Shown here piece after piece: positions 1-8,475 of a DNA stretch of 64,000 nucleotides. The notes below the pieces were generated by a model. It saw only the letters and a program-made list of their open reading frames with translations, was not told the origin of the DNA and made no database searches. A program made the translations under genes and the position numbers. This stretch comes from XN24 sp964462675 (GTDB lineage: Bacteria > Pseudomonadota > Gammaproteobacteria > Steroidobacterales > XN24), in the NCBI GenBank assembly GCA_964462675.1, contig CAYWYS010000007.1:1-64000 (forward strand). The letters run 5' to 3'. Every line of letters begins with the position of its first letter. Positions within the stretch are counted from its first letter, which is position 1.

Positions 1-955
1 CGTAGACGATGTAGCTGTGGCCGGTGACCCAGCCGACGTCGGCGGTGCACCAGTAGATGTCGCCCGGGTGATAGTCGAAGACGTACTGGTGGGTCATCGA
101 CGCGAACACCAGGTAGCCGCCGGTGGTGTGCAGCACGCCCTTCGGCTTGCCGGTCGAGCCGGAGGTGTACAGGATGAACAGCGTGTCCTCGGCGCCCATC
201 TCCGCCGGCGGACACTCGGCCGGCTGGTCCTTGACCAGCTCCTCGTACCAGACGTCGCGGCCTTCCTGCCATGCGACCTTGCCGCCGGTGCGCTTGACCA
301 CGACGACGTTGGCGACCGAGGCCAGCCCGTGGTCGTTCAGCGCGCGGTCGACGTTGGCCTTCAGCGGCACCTTGCGGCCGCCCCGCAGCCCTTCGTCCGC
401 CGTGATGATCAACTTGGAGTCGCAGTCCTCGACGCGGCCGGCGACGGATTCAGGCGAGAAGCCGCCGAACACCACCGAGTGCGGCGCGCCGATGCGCGCG
501 CAGGCCAGCATGGCGATGGCGGCTTCCGGGATCATCGGCATGTAGATCGTGACCATGTCGCCCTTGCCGATGCCGAGCGACTTCAGCCCATTGGCGAACC
601 TGCAGACCTGCTCGTAGAGCTGGCGGTAGGTGATGTGCTTCGATTCCGCCGGGTCGTCGCCTTCCCAGATGATCGCGGTCTGGTCACCGCGCTTGGCGAG
701 GTGCCGGTCGAGGCAGTTGGCGCTGGCATTCAGCGTGCCGTCCTCGAACCAGCCGATGTGGAGGTGGTGCCGGTCGAAGGTGGTGTTCTTGACCTTGGTG
801 TAAGGGCGGATCCAGTCGATCCGCTTGCCGTGCTCGCCCCAGAATGTGTCGGGGTCCGCCACGGAGGCGGCATACATCTGCTCGTATTGTTCCTGGGTGC
901 AATGGGCCGCCCGGGCAAAGCCCGCCGGCACCGGATAGACCTTCGATCCGGTCAT
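1..955 (-). CDS. acsA: Acetyl-CoA synthetase, N-terminal part (cut by window edge)
   Basis: AMP-forming acetyl-CoA synthetase, which activates acetate to acetyl-CoA. The start ATG lies at 953-955 on the minus strand and about 318 codons are present; the rest runs off the left edge. The N-terminus has the family layout (FWGEHGKRIDWIRPYTKVKN) and the phosphate-binding loop TSGSTGKPKGV sits near residues 262-273, where it lies in Salmonella Acs. A propionyl-CoA synthetase is the main alternative, since the discriminating C-terminal half is not visible. The divergent neighbour is a porin, and the PHA genes that consume acetyl-CoA follow it. Confidence 0.9.
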   Translation of the reverse strand, partial: MTGSKVYPVPAGFARAAHCTQEQYEQMYAASVADPDTFWGEHGKRIDWIRPYTKVKNTTFDRHHLHIGWFEDGTLNASANCLDRHLAKRGDQTAIIWEGDDPAESKHITYRQLYEQVCRFANGLKSLGIGKGDMVTIYMPMIPEAAIAMLACARIGAPHSVVFGGFSPESVAGRVEDCDSKLIITADEGLRGGRKVPLKANVDRALNDHGLASVANVVVVKRTGGKVAWQEGRDVWYEELVKDQPAECPPAEMGAEDTLFILYTSGSTGKPKGVLHTTGGYLVFASMTHQYVFDYHPGDIYWCTADVGWVTGHSYIVY

Positions 956-1402
956 GGATTCCTCCTTTTCTCCCCCGTGTCCCGTGGGCAGGCGCTGCGG
1001 GACCTGTCATTCGTGAGTCTTGTTTCTGCCCTTGGGTGAGTACATTAGACCTTTGTCGCAGCGCCGGCGAGCGACGACCCGGAACGTCCCTGCCGATCGC
1101 GCGCGATCCAGGGGCTTCCGGGGCCCCGGGTACGCGGGGCAGCCCACCGAAGATTTGTCGTTTTTTCGCAACGCAATAATTTCGTCATGTTTCGGTTTTC
1201 CCTGATACACAATGCGCTCAGGTAGCAGAATCTTAGACTTTGCGCTAATAGCGTACTACTGTATTCATGTTCGATGATCACGTGTGCTCGTTGCCTCCAG
1301 ACGACAACTACTCAGGGAGAAGGCGCTGGGGCGATCCGGAAGACGCGGAGTCGCTTGTCTGGCACCTCGCGGAACGACCTGTCATTCACCAGGAGAATAA
1401 CT
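956..1402. other. Intergenic region between divergent acsA and porin genes
   Basis: 447 bases without a convincing gene. It should carry the promoters of both flanking divergent genes. A T-rich stretch at 1158-1180 contains TTCGCAACGCAA (1165-1176), a weak relative of the TTGCAATGCAA dyads found before phaB and the phasin gene. The 12-mer GACCTGTCATTC occurs twice in direct orientation, at 1001-1012 and 1376-1387. No clear -35/-10 pair could be fixed by eye. Confidence 0.5.
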
Positions 1403-2494
1403 ATGCGAATCAATAAACCCGTCTCCAGCGGCCTGCTTGCGGCAGCCATGCTGGCGTTGGTCCCCCATACTGCGAGCGCCTGGAGTCCGAAGCTCGAAGT
1501 CAGCGACACCACCTGGGTGCAGCTGGGCTACCTGCACCAGTTCTGGTACGAAGCGGTCGACGACGGTGCGCCCAGCGGCAGCGACTACTCCAACGATTTC
1601 TTCACGCGCCGCAACCGCGTCATGCTGCTCGGCCAGGCGACCGACCAGATTCACTTCTTCCTGAATTACGACGCGGCGTCCGGCAACGCCTCCGGCGCCC
1701 GCCAGGACCCGGTGCTGACCGATGCGTTCATCGATTACCGCCTGGCGAAGGAATTCAACGTCACGGTCGGCCGCATGCTCGTGCCGTTCACGATCGACAA
1801 CCAGACCTCGGCCGTGACGCTGACCGCAATCGACTACCCGACCCGGACGCTGGCCAACCAGCCGACGACGCCCCAGGGCGCCTTCTGGCGCGATGACGGT
1901 ATCATGGCCCGTGGCCTGCTGTTCGACGACCTGATCGACTATCGCGTCGGCTATTTCCGCGGCGAGCGGGACGCCGTCCGCAATGACAGCAGCGACGGGC
2001 GCATCACCGGCATGGTCGTGGTCAACCTGGCCTCGGCACAGGGCGGCTGGTTCTACAACCAGAACAGCCTCGGCGCGCTCGATGTGCTGAGCTTCGGCGC
2101 GGGCTATGACCTCATGAGCCGCGGCAGCAGCGGCTTTGACGACCACGAGGCGTGGAGCGTGTTCTTCACCGTCGAGAAGAAGCTCAATGCCGGCCACCTG
2201 TCGTTCAATGGCACCTACATCGACTGGGACGGCGTCATCGGCGGCATGGGTGACGGCAACAGCATGAACGTCGTCGGCGCATTCAACTTTGCCGGCACCA
2301 AGTGGCAGCCCTATCTCCGCTGGCAGCAGCAGGATCCCGATGCCGGTGACAAGCTCGACACGATCGGCCTCGGCCTGACCTACCTGATCAGCGGCCATCG
2401 CGCCAAGCTGACGGCCGAGTACTCGATCGACGACCAGTTCCGGAACGGCAGCGAGGTCGACGCCTTCCGCGTGCAGGCGCAGCTGTTTTTCTAG
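1403..2494 (+). CDS. Porin of the phosphate-selective O/P type
   Basis: Outer-membrane beta-barrel of 363 residues. The ATG at 1403 is preceded by AGGAG (1391-1395) at 7-nt spacing and is followed by a signal peptide ending near ASA at about residues 21-23. The mature protein has alternating aromatic/polar strands, a motif of the NRVMLLGQ type early in the barrel, and a C-terminal phenylalanine (QAQLFF) as expected for BAM-dependent insertion. The pattern resembles the OprP/OprO family, but substrate cannot be read from sequence. A strong terminator follows. Its position between acsA and the PHA genes would fit uptake of a small anion or acid; that is inference. Confidence 0.75.
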   Translation: MRINKPVSSGLLAAAMLALVPHTASAWSPKLEVSDTTWVQLGYLHQFWYEAVDDGAPSGSDYSNDFFTRRNRVMLLGQATDQIHFFLNYDAASGNASGARQDPVLTDAFIDYRLAKEFNVTVGRMLVPFTIDNQTSAVTLTAIDYPTRTLANQPTTPQGAFWRDDGIMARGLLFDDLIDYRVGYFRGERDAVRNDSSDGRITGMVVVNLASAQGGWFYNQNSLGALDVLSFGAGYDLMSRGSSGFDDHEAWSVFFTVEKKLNAGHLSFNGTYIDWDGVIGGMGDGNSMNVVGAFNFAGTKWQPYLRWQQQDPDAGDKLDTIGLGLTYLISGHRAKLTAEYSIDDQFRNGSEVDAFRVQAQLFF

Positions 2495-2525
2495 CCTCAG
2501 ATTCCGACCCCCCATGGTCGGCAGG

Positions 2526-2556
2526 GCGGGCGGCCTTCGGGCCGCCCGCTTTCGTT
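2526..2556 (+). terminator. Rho-independent terminator of the porin gene
   Basis: Perfect 10-bp stem GCGGGCGGCC / GGCCGCCCGC (2526-2535 and 2540-2549) closed by a TTCG tetraloop and followed by TTTCGTTT. It separates the porin from the phaB transcript. Confidence 0.85.
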
Positions 2557-2575
2557 TCCGGGTTCGGAAAATCCG

Positions 2576-2633
2576 TTTTGCATCGCACAAAACAACGCGC
2601 TATGCTCGGCAGCGGTCCTTTTGCAATGCAATA
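2576..2633 (+). promoter_or_regulatory. Candidate PhaR operator pair upstream of phaB
   Basis: The dyad TTGCAATGCAA (2621-2631, arms TTGCA/TGCAA around one A) is preceded 43 bases upstream by TTTTGCATCGCACAAAA (2576-2592), a weaker copy on the same helix face. A stronger copy of the dyad lies before the phasin gene. PhaR proteins are known to bind TGC-rich dyads at phasin and phaR promoters, so these are likely operators. The distal dyad ends only 20 bases before the phaB start codon, a position suited to repression. Confidence 0.55.
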
Positions 2634-2650
2634 AGAACAGGAGACGGGCA

Positions 2651-3394
2651 ATGAGCGCACGTACGGCGTTGGTGACCGGCGGGACGGGCTGCATCGGCAG
2701 GGTCATCTGCGAGGTGCTGGCGGGGGCAGGCTACCAGGTCGCGGCCAACTGCCATCCGGGCGATGCCGAGAATGCGGCGCGCTGGCGCGACGAGGCCGCC
2801 GGCCGGGGCAGGCAGATCCACGTCGAGCCCTTTGACGCCGGCGACTACGATGCTACCGGGGCCGGGGTCACAGCCGTCGTCGAGGCGCTCGGGCCGATCG
2901 ACGTGCTGGTCAACGCCGCCGGCATCACGCGCGACGGGCGGCTGGTCAATCTCGAGCCGGCCGACTGGCAGGCCGTGGTCCGCACCAACCTCGACAGCGT
3001 CTACAACGCGACCAAGTCGGTGATCGGCGGGATGATCGGGCGCGGCTACGGCCGGGTGGTCAACATTTCCTCGGTCAACGGCCAGCGCGGCCAGTTCGGC
3101 CAGGCGAACTACTCCGCCGCCAAGGCCGGCGTGCATGGCTTCACGATGGCCGTCGCCCGCGAGGTCGCGCGCAAGGGCGTCACCGTGAACACCGTGTCGC
3201 CGGGCTATATCGAGTCCCCGCTGATCATGAACGTGCCTGAGCCGATCCGCGAGGGCATCCGCGAGCAGATTCCGGCCGGCCGCTTTGGCAAGCCCGAGGA
3301 AATCGCGCGCGCCGTGCTGTTCCTGGCTTCGGACGATGCCGCCTACATCACCGGCGCCGACCTGTCGGTCAACGGCGGCTACCACATGGACTAG
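2651..3394 (+). CDS. phaB: Acetoacetyl-CoA reductase / short-chain dehydrogenase (first copy)
   Basis: NADPH-dependent reduction of acetoacetyl-CoA to (R)-3-hydroxybutyryl-CoA, the second step of PHB synthesis. 247 residues of the classical SDR fold: Gly-rich cofactor loop TGGTGCIG at 9-16, NAAG near 88-91, catalytic Ser141, Tyr154 and Lys158. The ATG at 2651 has AGGAG (2639-2643) at 7-nt spacing. A second paralogue lies on the opposite strand at 7598-8323 and is closer to canonical PhaB, so this copy may prefer another 3-ketoacyl-CoA. It is followed closely by phaR. Confidence 0.85.
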   Translation: MSARTALVTGGTGCIGRVICEVLAGAGYQVAANCHPGDAENAARWRDEAAGRGRQIHVEPFDAGDYDATGAGVTAVVEALGPIDVLVNAAGITRDGRLVNLEPADWQAVVRTNLDSVYNATKSVIGGMIGRGYGRVVNISSVNGQRGQFGQANYSAAKAGVHGFTMAVAREVARKGVTVNTVSPGYIESPLIMNVPEPIREGIREQIPAGRFGKPEEIARAVLFLASDDAAYITGADLSVNGGYHMD

Positions 3395-3438
3395 GCCGGC
3401 ACTTCACGGCCGGCGTGCGGGGCTGCATGATGGGGTCC

Positions 3439-3921
3439 ATGAAAGAACGCGTTATCCGCAAATATGCCAATCGCCGGCTCTACGACCCTTCGGAGAGCCG
3501 TCACCTGACGCTGGACGAGGTTCGCGAGCTCGTCATGGCGGGCGAAAAGATCCGCGTCGAGGATGCCAAGACCGGCGAAGACCTGACGCGCACGATCCTG
3601 CTGCAGATCATCGTGGAGCGCGAGGAGGCCGGGCGGCCGCTGCTGTCCGCCGAGCTGCTCGAGCAGCTGATCCGCTTCTATGGCGGCGCGATGCAGGATT
3701 TCCTGGCGACCTACCTCGAGCGCAGCGTCGGCGCCTTCGTCGACCAGCAGGAGCGCTTCCAGGACTCGGTCCTGAAGCTGATGAAGGACACCCCGCTGGC
3801 GACGATGAGCCAGCTCGCCGAGCAGCATCTCGGCGCGTGGAAGGAACTCCAGCAGGGCCTGTTCGGGGGCGTCCTCGCGCAATCGCAAAAGAAATCAAAG
3901 CCCAAGCCTGGCAATAAGTAA
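3439..3921 (+). CDS. phaR: Polyhydroxyalkanoate synthesis regulator PhaR
   Basis: DNA-binding repressor that senses PHB granules and controls phasin and PHA genes. The N-terminal PHB_acc_N domain is clear (RKYANRRLYDPSESRHLTL within the first 25 residues), followed by the PHA-accumulation regulator domain with FLATYLERSV. The ATG at 3439 gives 160 residues; ATGs at 3427 and 3430 are in frame and possible, none with a strong ribosome site. The C-terminus is Lys-rich (KKSKPKPGNK). Candidate operators lie before phaB (2576-2633) and the phasin gene (3961-3975). Confidence 0.92.
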   Translation: MKERVIRKYANRRLYDPSESRHLTLDEVRELVMAGEKIRVEDAKTGEDLTRTILLQIIVEREEAGRPLLSAELLEQLIRFYGGAMQDFLATYLERSVGAFVDQQERFQDSVLKLMKDTPLATMSQLAEQHLGAWKELQQGLFGGVLAQSQKKSKPKPGNK

Positions 3922-3960
3922 TTGTTTTTATTGGACAGCATGCACAGGCTCAGGAGATAT

Positions 3961-3975
3961 TTTTGCAATGCAAAA
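3961..3975 (+). promoter_or_regulatory. Candidate PhaR operator upstream of the phasin gene
   Basis: Perfect dyad TTTTGCA-A-TGCAAAA (7-bp arms, one central base) 74 bases before the phasin start. It shares TTTTGCAATGCAA with 2619-2631 before phaB. Phasin promoters are the standard targets of PhaR, and the phaR gene lies immediately upstream. Confidence 0.6.
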
Positions 3976-4049
3976 ACATTTCTGCTAAGGTTCGCTCACG
4001 CTTTGGCAAGCAGCCGCACACCGTCACCGAGCCTAAGAGGAATTACGCC

Positions 4050-4448
4050 ATGAACTACGGATTCGACAGTTTTATCAACAAGGCCCAGGAGGCCGCCGCG
4101 CCGTTGTCCGACGTCACGGATTTCGGTTTCAGGGCTTTCGAGAAGGCCTTCCAGATGCAGGTCGAGCTGCTCGGCGACGCGATTGACCTCGCTGTCGACC
4201 AGCTCAAGATCGTGTCCTCGGCGACCACCCCGAGCGAGTACTTCCAGGCCCAGACCAAGCTGGCCGAGGAATATGTCGCGCGCATCCAGCAGCGGGCCCA
4301 GGGCCTGATGGCAGCGGCCACCGAGACGCAGACCACGCTGGCCGGCTGGGCCGAGCAGGGCGTCAAGCAGGCGCAGTCCACGTTTGAAGAGACGGTCGCT
4401 GCCGCGCAGGCAGCCGCGCCGAAGCCGGCGCGCAAGAAGGCGGCCTAG
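4050..4448 (+). CDS. phaP: Phasin family granule-associated protein
   Basis: 132-residue amphipathic all-helical protein that coats PHA granules. The start ATG at 4050 follows AGAGG (4036-4040). The middle carries the phasin pattern (FRAFEKAFQMQVELLGDAID, then repeated Ala/Gln/Glu heptads), and the tail is alanine/lysine-rich (AAAPKPARKKAA), a form common in phasins that also bind nucleoid or PhaM-type partners. Preceded by a TTGCA dyad and followed by a strong terminator, so it is a single transcription unit. Confidence 0.88.
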   Translation: MNYGFDSFINKAQEAAAPLSDVTDFGFRAFEKAFQMQVELLGDAIDLAVDQLKIVSSATTPSEYFQAQTKLAEEYVARIQQRAQGLMAAATETQTTLAGWAEQGVKQAQSTFEETVAAAQAAAPKPARKKAA

Positions 4449-4460
4449 GCAGGCCGGATG

Positions 4461-4494
4461 ACGGGCGGGGCGGCAACGTCCCGCCCGTTTTCTT
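4461..4494 (+). terminator. Terminator of the phasin gene
   Basis: 9-bp perfect stem ACGGGCGGG / CCCGCCCGT (4461-4469 and 4480-4488), 10-base loop, followed by TTTTCTT. It insulates phaP from phaA-phaC. Confidence 0.85.
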
Positions 4495-4610
4495 GGTGCG
4501 CCCGGCAGGGAATCGCCCGGCGCCCTCCGGCGCTTGCGACAATCGCCCGCGGGTGGCAAGTTGAACGGTCGACACAAGGCCGCGCACAACAACACGAGGT
4601 AGGCAGCGTC

Positions 4611-5804
4611 ATGAGTGACCCGCAACGAGAAGTCGTCGTCGTCTCGGCCGTGCGCACGGCCATCGGCACCTACGGAGGTGCCCTGGCCGCCAGCCCACCC
4701 GCGGACCTCGCCGCGCTGTGCGTGCGCGAGGCGGTCAGCCGCGCCGGCCTCGAGCCGGGCGACATCGGCCACTGCGTGTTCGGCAATGTCCTGCACACCG
4801 AGGCGCGCGACATGTACATGGCGCGCGTCGCGGCCGTGAACGGCGGCCTGCCGGTGGAAACCCCGTCGCTGACCGTGAACCGGCTGTGCGGCAGCGGCCT
4901 GCAGGCGATCGTCTCGGCGGCACAGCTGATCCAGCTGGGCGATGCCGAGGCCGCGGTCGCGGGCGGCGCCGAGTGCATGAGCCGCGCGCAGTACTGGTTG
5001 CCGGGCCTGCGCTTCGGCCAGCGCCTCGGCGATGGCCAGGTCATCGACGCGATGGTGGCTGCGCTCAGCGACCCCTTTGACGCCTGCCACATGGGCATCA
5101 CCGCGGAAAACGTGGCGGAGCGCTGGGGCGTCAGCCGCGAGGACCAGGACAAGCTCGCGCTCGAGAGCCAGCAGCGCGCCGCGCGCGCGATCGACGAGGG
5201 CCGCTTCAAGGGCCAGGTCGTGCCGGTCCAGGTCAAGGTCAAGCGCGAGACCAAGGCCTTCGACACCGACGAGCACGTGCGGCGCGAGACCAGCCTCGAC
5301 AGCCTTGCGAAGCTCAAGCCGGCCTTCAAGGGCGACGGCAGCGTGACGGCGGGCAATGCCTCCGGGCTGAACGACGGCGCCGGCGCCGTCGTGCTGATGG
5401 AGCGCTCCGCCGCCAAGGCGCGGGGCCTGCAGCCGATGGCCCGCCTGGTCGGCTACAGCTTTGCCGGCGTCGAGCCGAAGTACATGGGCATAGGCCCGGT
5501 GCCGGCGGTGCGTGCGTTGCTCGCGAGCACCGGCCTGAAGGTCGCCGATATCGACGTGTTCGAGGTCAACGAGGCCTTCGCGGCCCAGGCGCTGGCCGTG
5601 TGCCGCGACCTGGAGCTGCCGGCCGACCGCGTCAACCCGAACGGCAGCGGCATCTCGCTCGGTCACCCGATCGGCGCCACCGGCTGCATCATCACTGTCA
5701 AGGCCTTGCACGAACTCGCGCGCACCGGCGGCCGCTACGCGCTGGTGACGATGTGCATCGGCGGCGGCCAGGGCATCGCGGCCATCTTCGAGCGGCTCGG
5801 CTGA
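4611..5804 (+). CDS. phaA: Acetyl-CoA acetyltransferase (beta-ketothiolase)
   Basis: Condenses two acetyl-CoA to acetoacetyl-CoA, the first step of PHB synthesis. 397 residues, the usual thiolase length. Catalytic residues are all present: Cys93 in NRLCGSG, His352 in GHPIGATG and Cys382 in CIGGGQG. The ATG at 4611 has GAGG about 14 bases upstream. It is followed after 13 bases by the synthase phaC, so the two are co-transcribed. A degradative thiolase would be the alternative; the neighbourhood favours biosynthesis. Confidence 0.93.
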   Translation: MSDPQREVVVVSAVRTAIGTYGGALAASPPADLAALCVREAVSRAGLEPGDIGHCVFGNVLHTEARDMYMARVAAVNGGLPVETPSLTVNRLCGSGLQAIVSAAQLIQLGDAEAAVAGGAECMSRAQYWLPGLRFGQRLGDGQVIDAMVAALSDPFDACHMGITAENVAERWGVSREDQDKLALESQQRAARAIDEGRFKGQVVPVQVKVKRETKAFDTDEHVRRETSLDSLAKLKPAFKGDGSVTAGNASGLNDGAGAVVLMERSAAKARGLQPMARLVGYSFAGVEPKYMGIGPVPAVRALLASTGLKVADIDVFEVNEAFAAQALAVCRDLELPADRVNPNGSGISLGHPIGATGCIITVKALHELARTGGRYALVTMCIGGGQGIAAIFERLG

Positions 5805-5817
5805 GCGGGGCGCCACG

Positions 5818-7554
5818 ATGTCTTTGATCAAGCAGATCACGCCGGCCGAGCTGCAGGCGAAGTACCACATGGCACGCGTCATGGCCGGCCTGTCGGCGGA
5901 TGTCGGCAAGGCTTACGCGCAGTGGCTCGGCGCGCTCGCGGCACATCCGGCCTTCGTGCTGAAGCACTCGGCCAGCCTGACCGGCGACTACCTCGGCATC
6001 GGCGGCGAGCTGTTGCGCAACGCGGCGGGCAAGCCGGTGAACGGCGACGGCGCGGGTGGCGCGGGTGATCGCCGCTTCGGCGGCGAGTCCTGGGCCCGGC
6101 GGCCGGTGTTCAACGCGGTGCGCCGCGCCTGGCAGGCGACCACGAAGACGACGCTGGCGCTGGCCGACGGCACGCCGGGGCTCGACGAGGACACCGCGCG
6201 CAAGCTGCGCTTTTTCACCGGGCAGTTCCTCGACGCGGTCGCGCCGAGCAACTTCGCGCTGAGCAACCCCGAGGTGCACGCTGCGACCAAGGACAGCCGC
6301 GGCCGTAACCTGGTCGACGGCGTGCGCAACTTCTGGTCCGACCTCGACCTGAAGAACGGCCGGTTGAAGATCAGCATGTCGGACATGGGCGCCTTCAAGA
6401 TCGGGCACAACCTGGCCGTCACACCCGGCAAGGTCATCTACCAGAACGAGCTGATGCAGCTGATCCAGTACACGCCGACGACGGCGAAGGTCGCCCGCCG
6501 GCCGCTGCTGATCATTCCGCCATGGCTCAACAAGTACTACGTGCTCGACATGCAGCCGTCCAACTCGCTGGTGCGCTGGTGCGTGGAGCAGGGACACACG
6601 GTGTTCCTGATCTCCTGGGTCAACCCGAACGGCGAGACGCGCGACAAGACCTTCGACGATTACATGCTCGAGGGGCCGCTGACCGCGCTAGACATCATCA
6701 AGGACGTCACCGGCCAGGATGAAGTCAACGCGATGGGCTACTGCCTCGGCGGCATCCTGCTGACGGTGATGCTGGCGTGGCTCGAGGCCAGGGGCCGCAA
6801 GCCGATTCACTCGGCCACCTTCCTGACGACGCTGGTCGACTATACCGACGTCGGCGACATCAAGGTGTTCGTCAACGACGAGCTCGTCGACCGCCTTGAG
6901 GCGGTGGGCCGCGCCAAGGGCTTCATCCCCGGCGACAACGTCTCGTGGGGCTTCCGGATGCTGCGCGCGCCGGACCTGATCTGGTCGTTCATCATCAACC
7001 ATTACCTGCTCGGCAAGCCGCGCGTGCCCTTCGACCTGTTGTACTGGAACGAAGACGCGACCAACATGCCGGCCGCGTGCCATGTCTGGTTCATGCGCAA
7101 CATGTACCTGCGGAACCTGCTGCGGGAACCGAATGCGCTCGAGATCGCCGGCGAGAAGATCGACGTCACGAAGATCACCACGCCGTCCTACGTGCTGGCG
7201 ACGCGCGACGACCACATTGCGCCGTGGAAGACCTGCTACCAGACCACGCAGCTGTTTTCCGGGCCGAGCCGTTTCGTGCTGGGCAACTCGGGGCACATCG
7301 CCGGGGTGATCAATCCGCCGACCAAGGTCAAGTACGGCTTTCGCGCTGGCGATGAAACGCCCGCCGATCCGCAGGCGTGGTTCGACACGACCGAGGAGCA
7401 TGCCGGCAGCTGGTGGGTCGACTGGGGCAAGTGGCTGAAGCGCCGCGCCGGCGGCCAGGTCGCCGCGCGCCAGCCGGGCAAGCACAAGAAGTACCCGGTC
7501 ATCGAGGATGCCCCGGGCTCCTACGTGCGCCGCACGCTCGACGAAACCCGCTGA
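5818..7554 (+). CDS. phaC: Class I poly(3-hydroxyalkanoate) synthase
   Basis: Polymerises (R)-3-hydroxyacyl-CoA on the granule surface. 578 residues, typical of class I. N-terminal regulatory domain (roughly 1-190), then the alpha/beta-hydrolase core with the PhaC box GYCLGG (nucleophile Cys309), Asp465 in RDDHIAPW and His493 in SGHIAGVINPP, giving the complete Cys-Asp-His triad with the family Asp-to-His spacing of 28. No PhaE partner is seen, which agrees with class I. Second gene of the phaA-phaC unit; convergent with the second phaB. Confidence 0.95.
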   Translation: MSLIKQITPAELQAKYHMARVMAGLSADVGKAYAQWLGALAAHPAFVLKHSASLTGDYLGIGGELLRNAAGKPVNGDGAGGAGDRRFGGESWARRPVFNAVRRAWQATTKTTLALADGTPGLDEDTARKLRFFTGQFLDAVAPSNFALSNPEVHAATKDSRGRNLVDGVRNFWSDLDLKNGRLKISMSDMGAFKIGHNLAVTPGKVIYQNELMQLIQYTPTTAKVARRPLLIIPPWLNKYYVLDMQPSNSLVRWCVEQGHTVFLISWVNPNGETRDKTFDDYMLEGPLTALDIIKDVTGQDEVNAMGYCLGGILLTVMLAWLEARGRKPIHSATFLTTLVDYTDVGDIKVFVNDELVDRLEAVGRAKGFIPGDNVSWGFRMLRAPDLIWSFIINHYLLGKPRVPFDLLYWNEDATNMPAACHVWFMRNMYLRNLLREPNALEIAGEKIDVTKITTPSYVLATRDDHIAPWKTCYQTTQLFSGPSRFVLGNSGHIAGVINPPTKVKYGFRAGDETPADPQAWFDTTEEHAGSWWVDWGKWLKRRAGGQVAARQPGKHKKYPVIEDAPGSYVRRTLDETR

Positions 7555-7597
7555 CGCGGCGCGGCCGCCGCACGCGGCCGGCCGCACCAGGCCCCGG

Positions 7598-8323
7598 TCA
7601 GTACATGTGCTGGCCGCCGTTCACGGACATCGTCGAGCCGGTCATGAAGTCGGCGTCGTCCGCAACCAGGAACAGCACGGCGCGCACGATGTCCCGCGTT
7701 TCGCCGAGCCGACCGACCGGGATGCCGGCGATGATCTTCTCGAGCACCTTCTCGGGCACCGCCCGCACCATGTCGGTGTTGACGTAGCCGGGCGCGACCG
7801 CGTTCACGGTGACGTTGACCTTGGCGCCTTCCTGCGCGAGCGCCTTGGTGAAGCCGTGGATGCCGGACTTCGCGGCGGCGTAGTTGACCTGGCCGTACTG
7901 GCCCGCCTGGCCGTTGACCGAGCCGATGTTGACGATGCGGCCGAACTTGCGCTCGCGCATGCCCTCGATGACGTGCCGGCACATGTTGAAGCAGCTGGTC
8001 AGGTTGGTGCGGATGACCTCGTCCCAGTTTTCGAAGGACATCCGGTGCAGCGTGCCGTCGCGCGTGATGCCGGCGTTGTTGACCAGCACCTCGACGGGGC
8101 CGAGCTCCTGCTCGATCCGCTTCACGCCTTCGCGGCTGTCCTCGAAATCGCCAACGTCGAAACGAAAGGTCTGGATGCCGGTCCGCTCGTGGAATTCCTT
8201 TGCCCGGTCCGGGCTGCCGAAATAGTTTGCCGCCACCTGGTACCCGGCCGCCGCGAGCGCTTCCGAGATCGCTCCGCCGATGCCCCGGGTCCCGCCGGTC
8301 ACTACCGCCACGCGTCCAGTCAT
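7598..8323 (-). CDS. phaB: Acetoacetyl-CoA reductase (second copy, canonical PhaB)
   Basis: 241-residue SDR reductase for acetoacetyl-CoA. Cofactor loop TGGTRGIG (9-16), NNAG near 82-85, catalytic Ser135, Tyr148 and Lys152. The segment SVNGQAGQYGQVNYAAAKSG and the ending TMSVNGGQHMY are those of well-studied PhaB enzymes, closer than the copy at 2651-3394. The minus-strand ATG at 8323 is preceded by a purine-rich GGGGGGAGAGG ribosome site. Convergent with phaC; its upstream region has the dyad CGGACG-C-CGTCCG (8375-8387). Confidence 0.92.
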   Translation of the reverse strand: MTGRVAVVTGGTRGIGGAISEALAAAGYQVAANYFGSPDRAKEFHERTGIQTFRFDVGDFEDSREGVKRIEQELGPVEVLVNNAGITRDGTLHRMSFENWDEVIRTNLTSCFNMCRHVIEGMRERKFGRIVNIGSVNGQAGQYGQVNYAAAKSGIHGFTKALAQEGAKVNVTVNAVAPGYVNTDMVRAVPEKVLEKIIAGIPVGRLGETRDIVRAVLFLVADDADFMTGSTMSVNGGQHMY

Positions 8324-8400
8324 TGCCTCTCCCCCCTTGTTGTTGTTGCCCGCCGATGCCGTGACCGTAGAATACGGACGCCGTCCGCGCAAGCCGCGAA

Positions 8401-8442
8401 AGGGGGACACTGCTAAAAGGCCCCTTTTAGCAGTGTCCCCCT
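8401..8442. repeat. Perfect 20-bp palindrome (REP-like hairpin)
   Basis: AGGGGGACACTGCTAAAAGG (8401-8420) is followed by CC and then by its exact reverse complement (8423-8442). It lies in the 152-base gap between the divergent phaB and agmatine deiminase genes, only 34 bases before the latter. A near loop-free hairpin of this length is not a normal operator. It looks like a REP-type element of the kind mobilised by RAYT transposases, or a cruciform-forming site. No second copy was seen in the window. Confidence 0.8.
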
Positions 8443-8475
8443 GCGGATAAACTTGCGACTCATTCGCGAGGGGCC

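Noticed and set aside
17..1039. Long plus-strand reading frame over the acetyl-CoA synthetase gene
   Set aside because: It is the antisense shadow of acsA: the minus strand carries the recognisable protein motifs, the plus frame does not.
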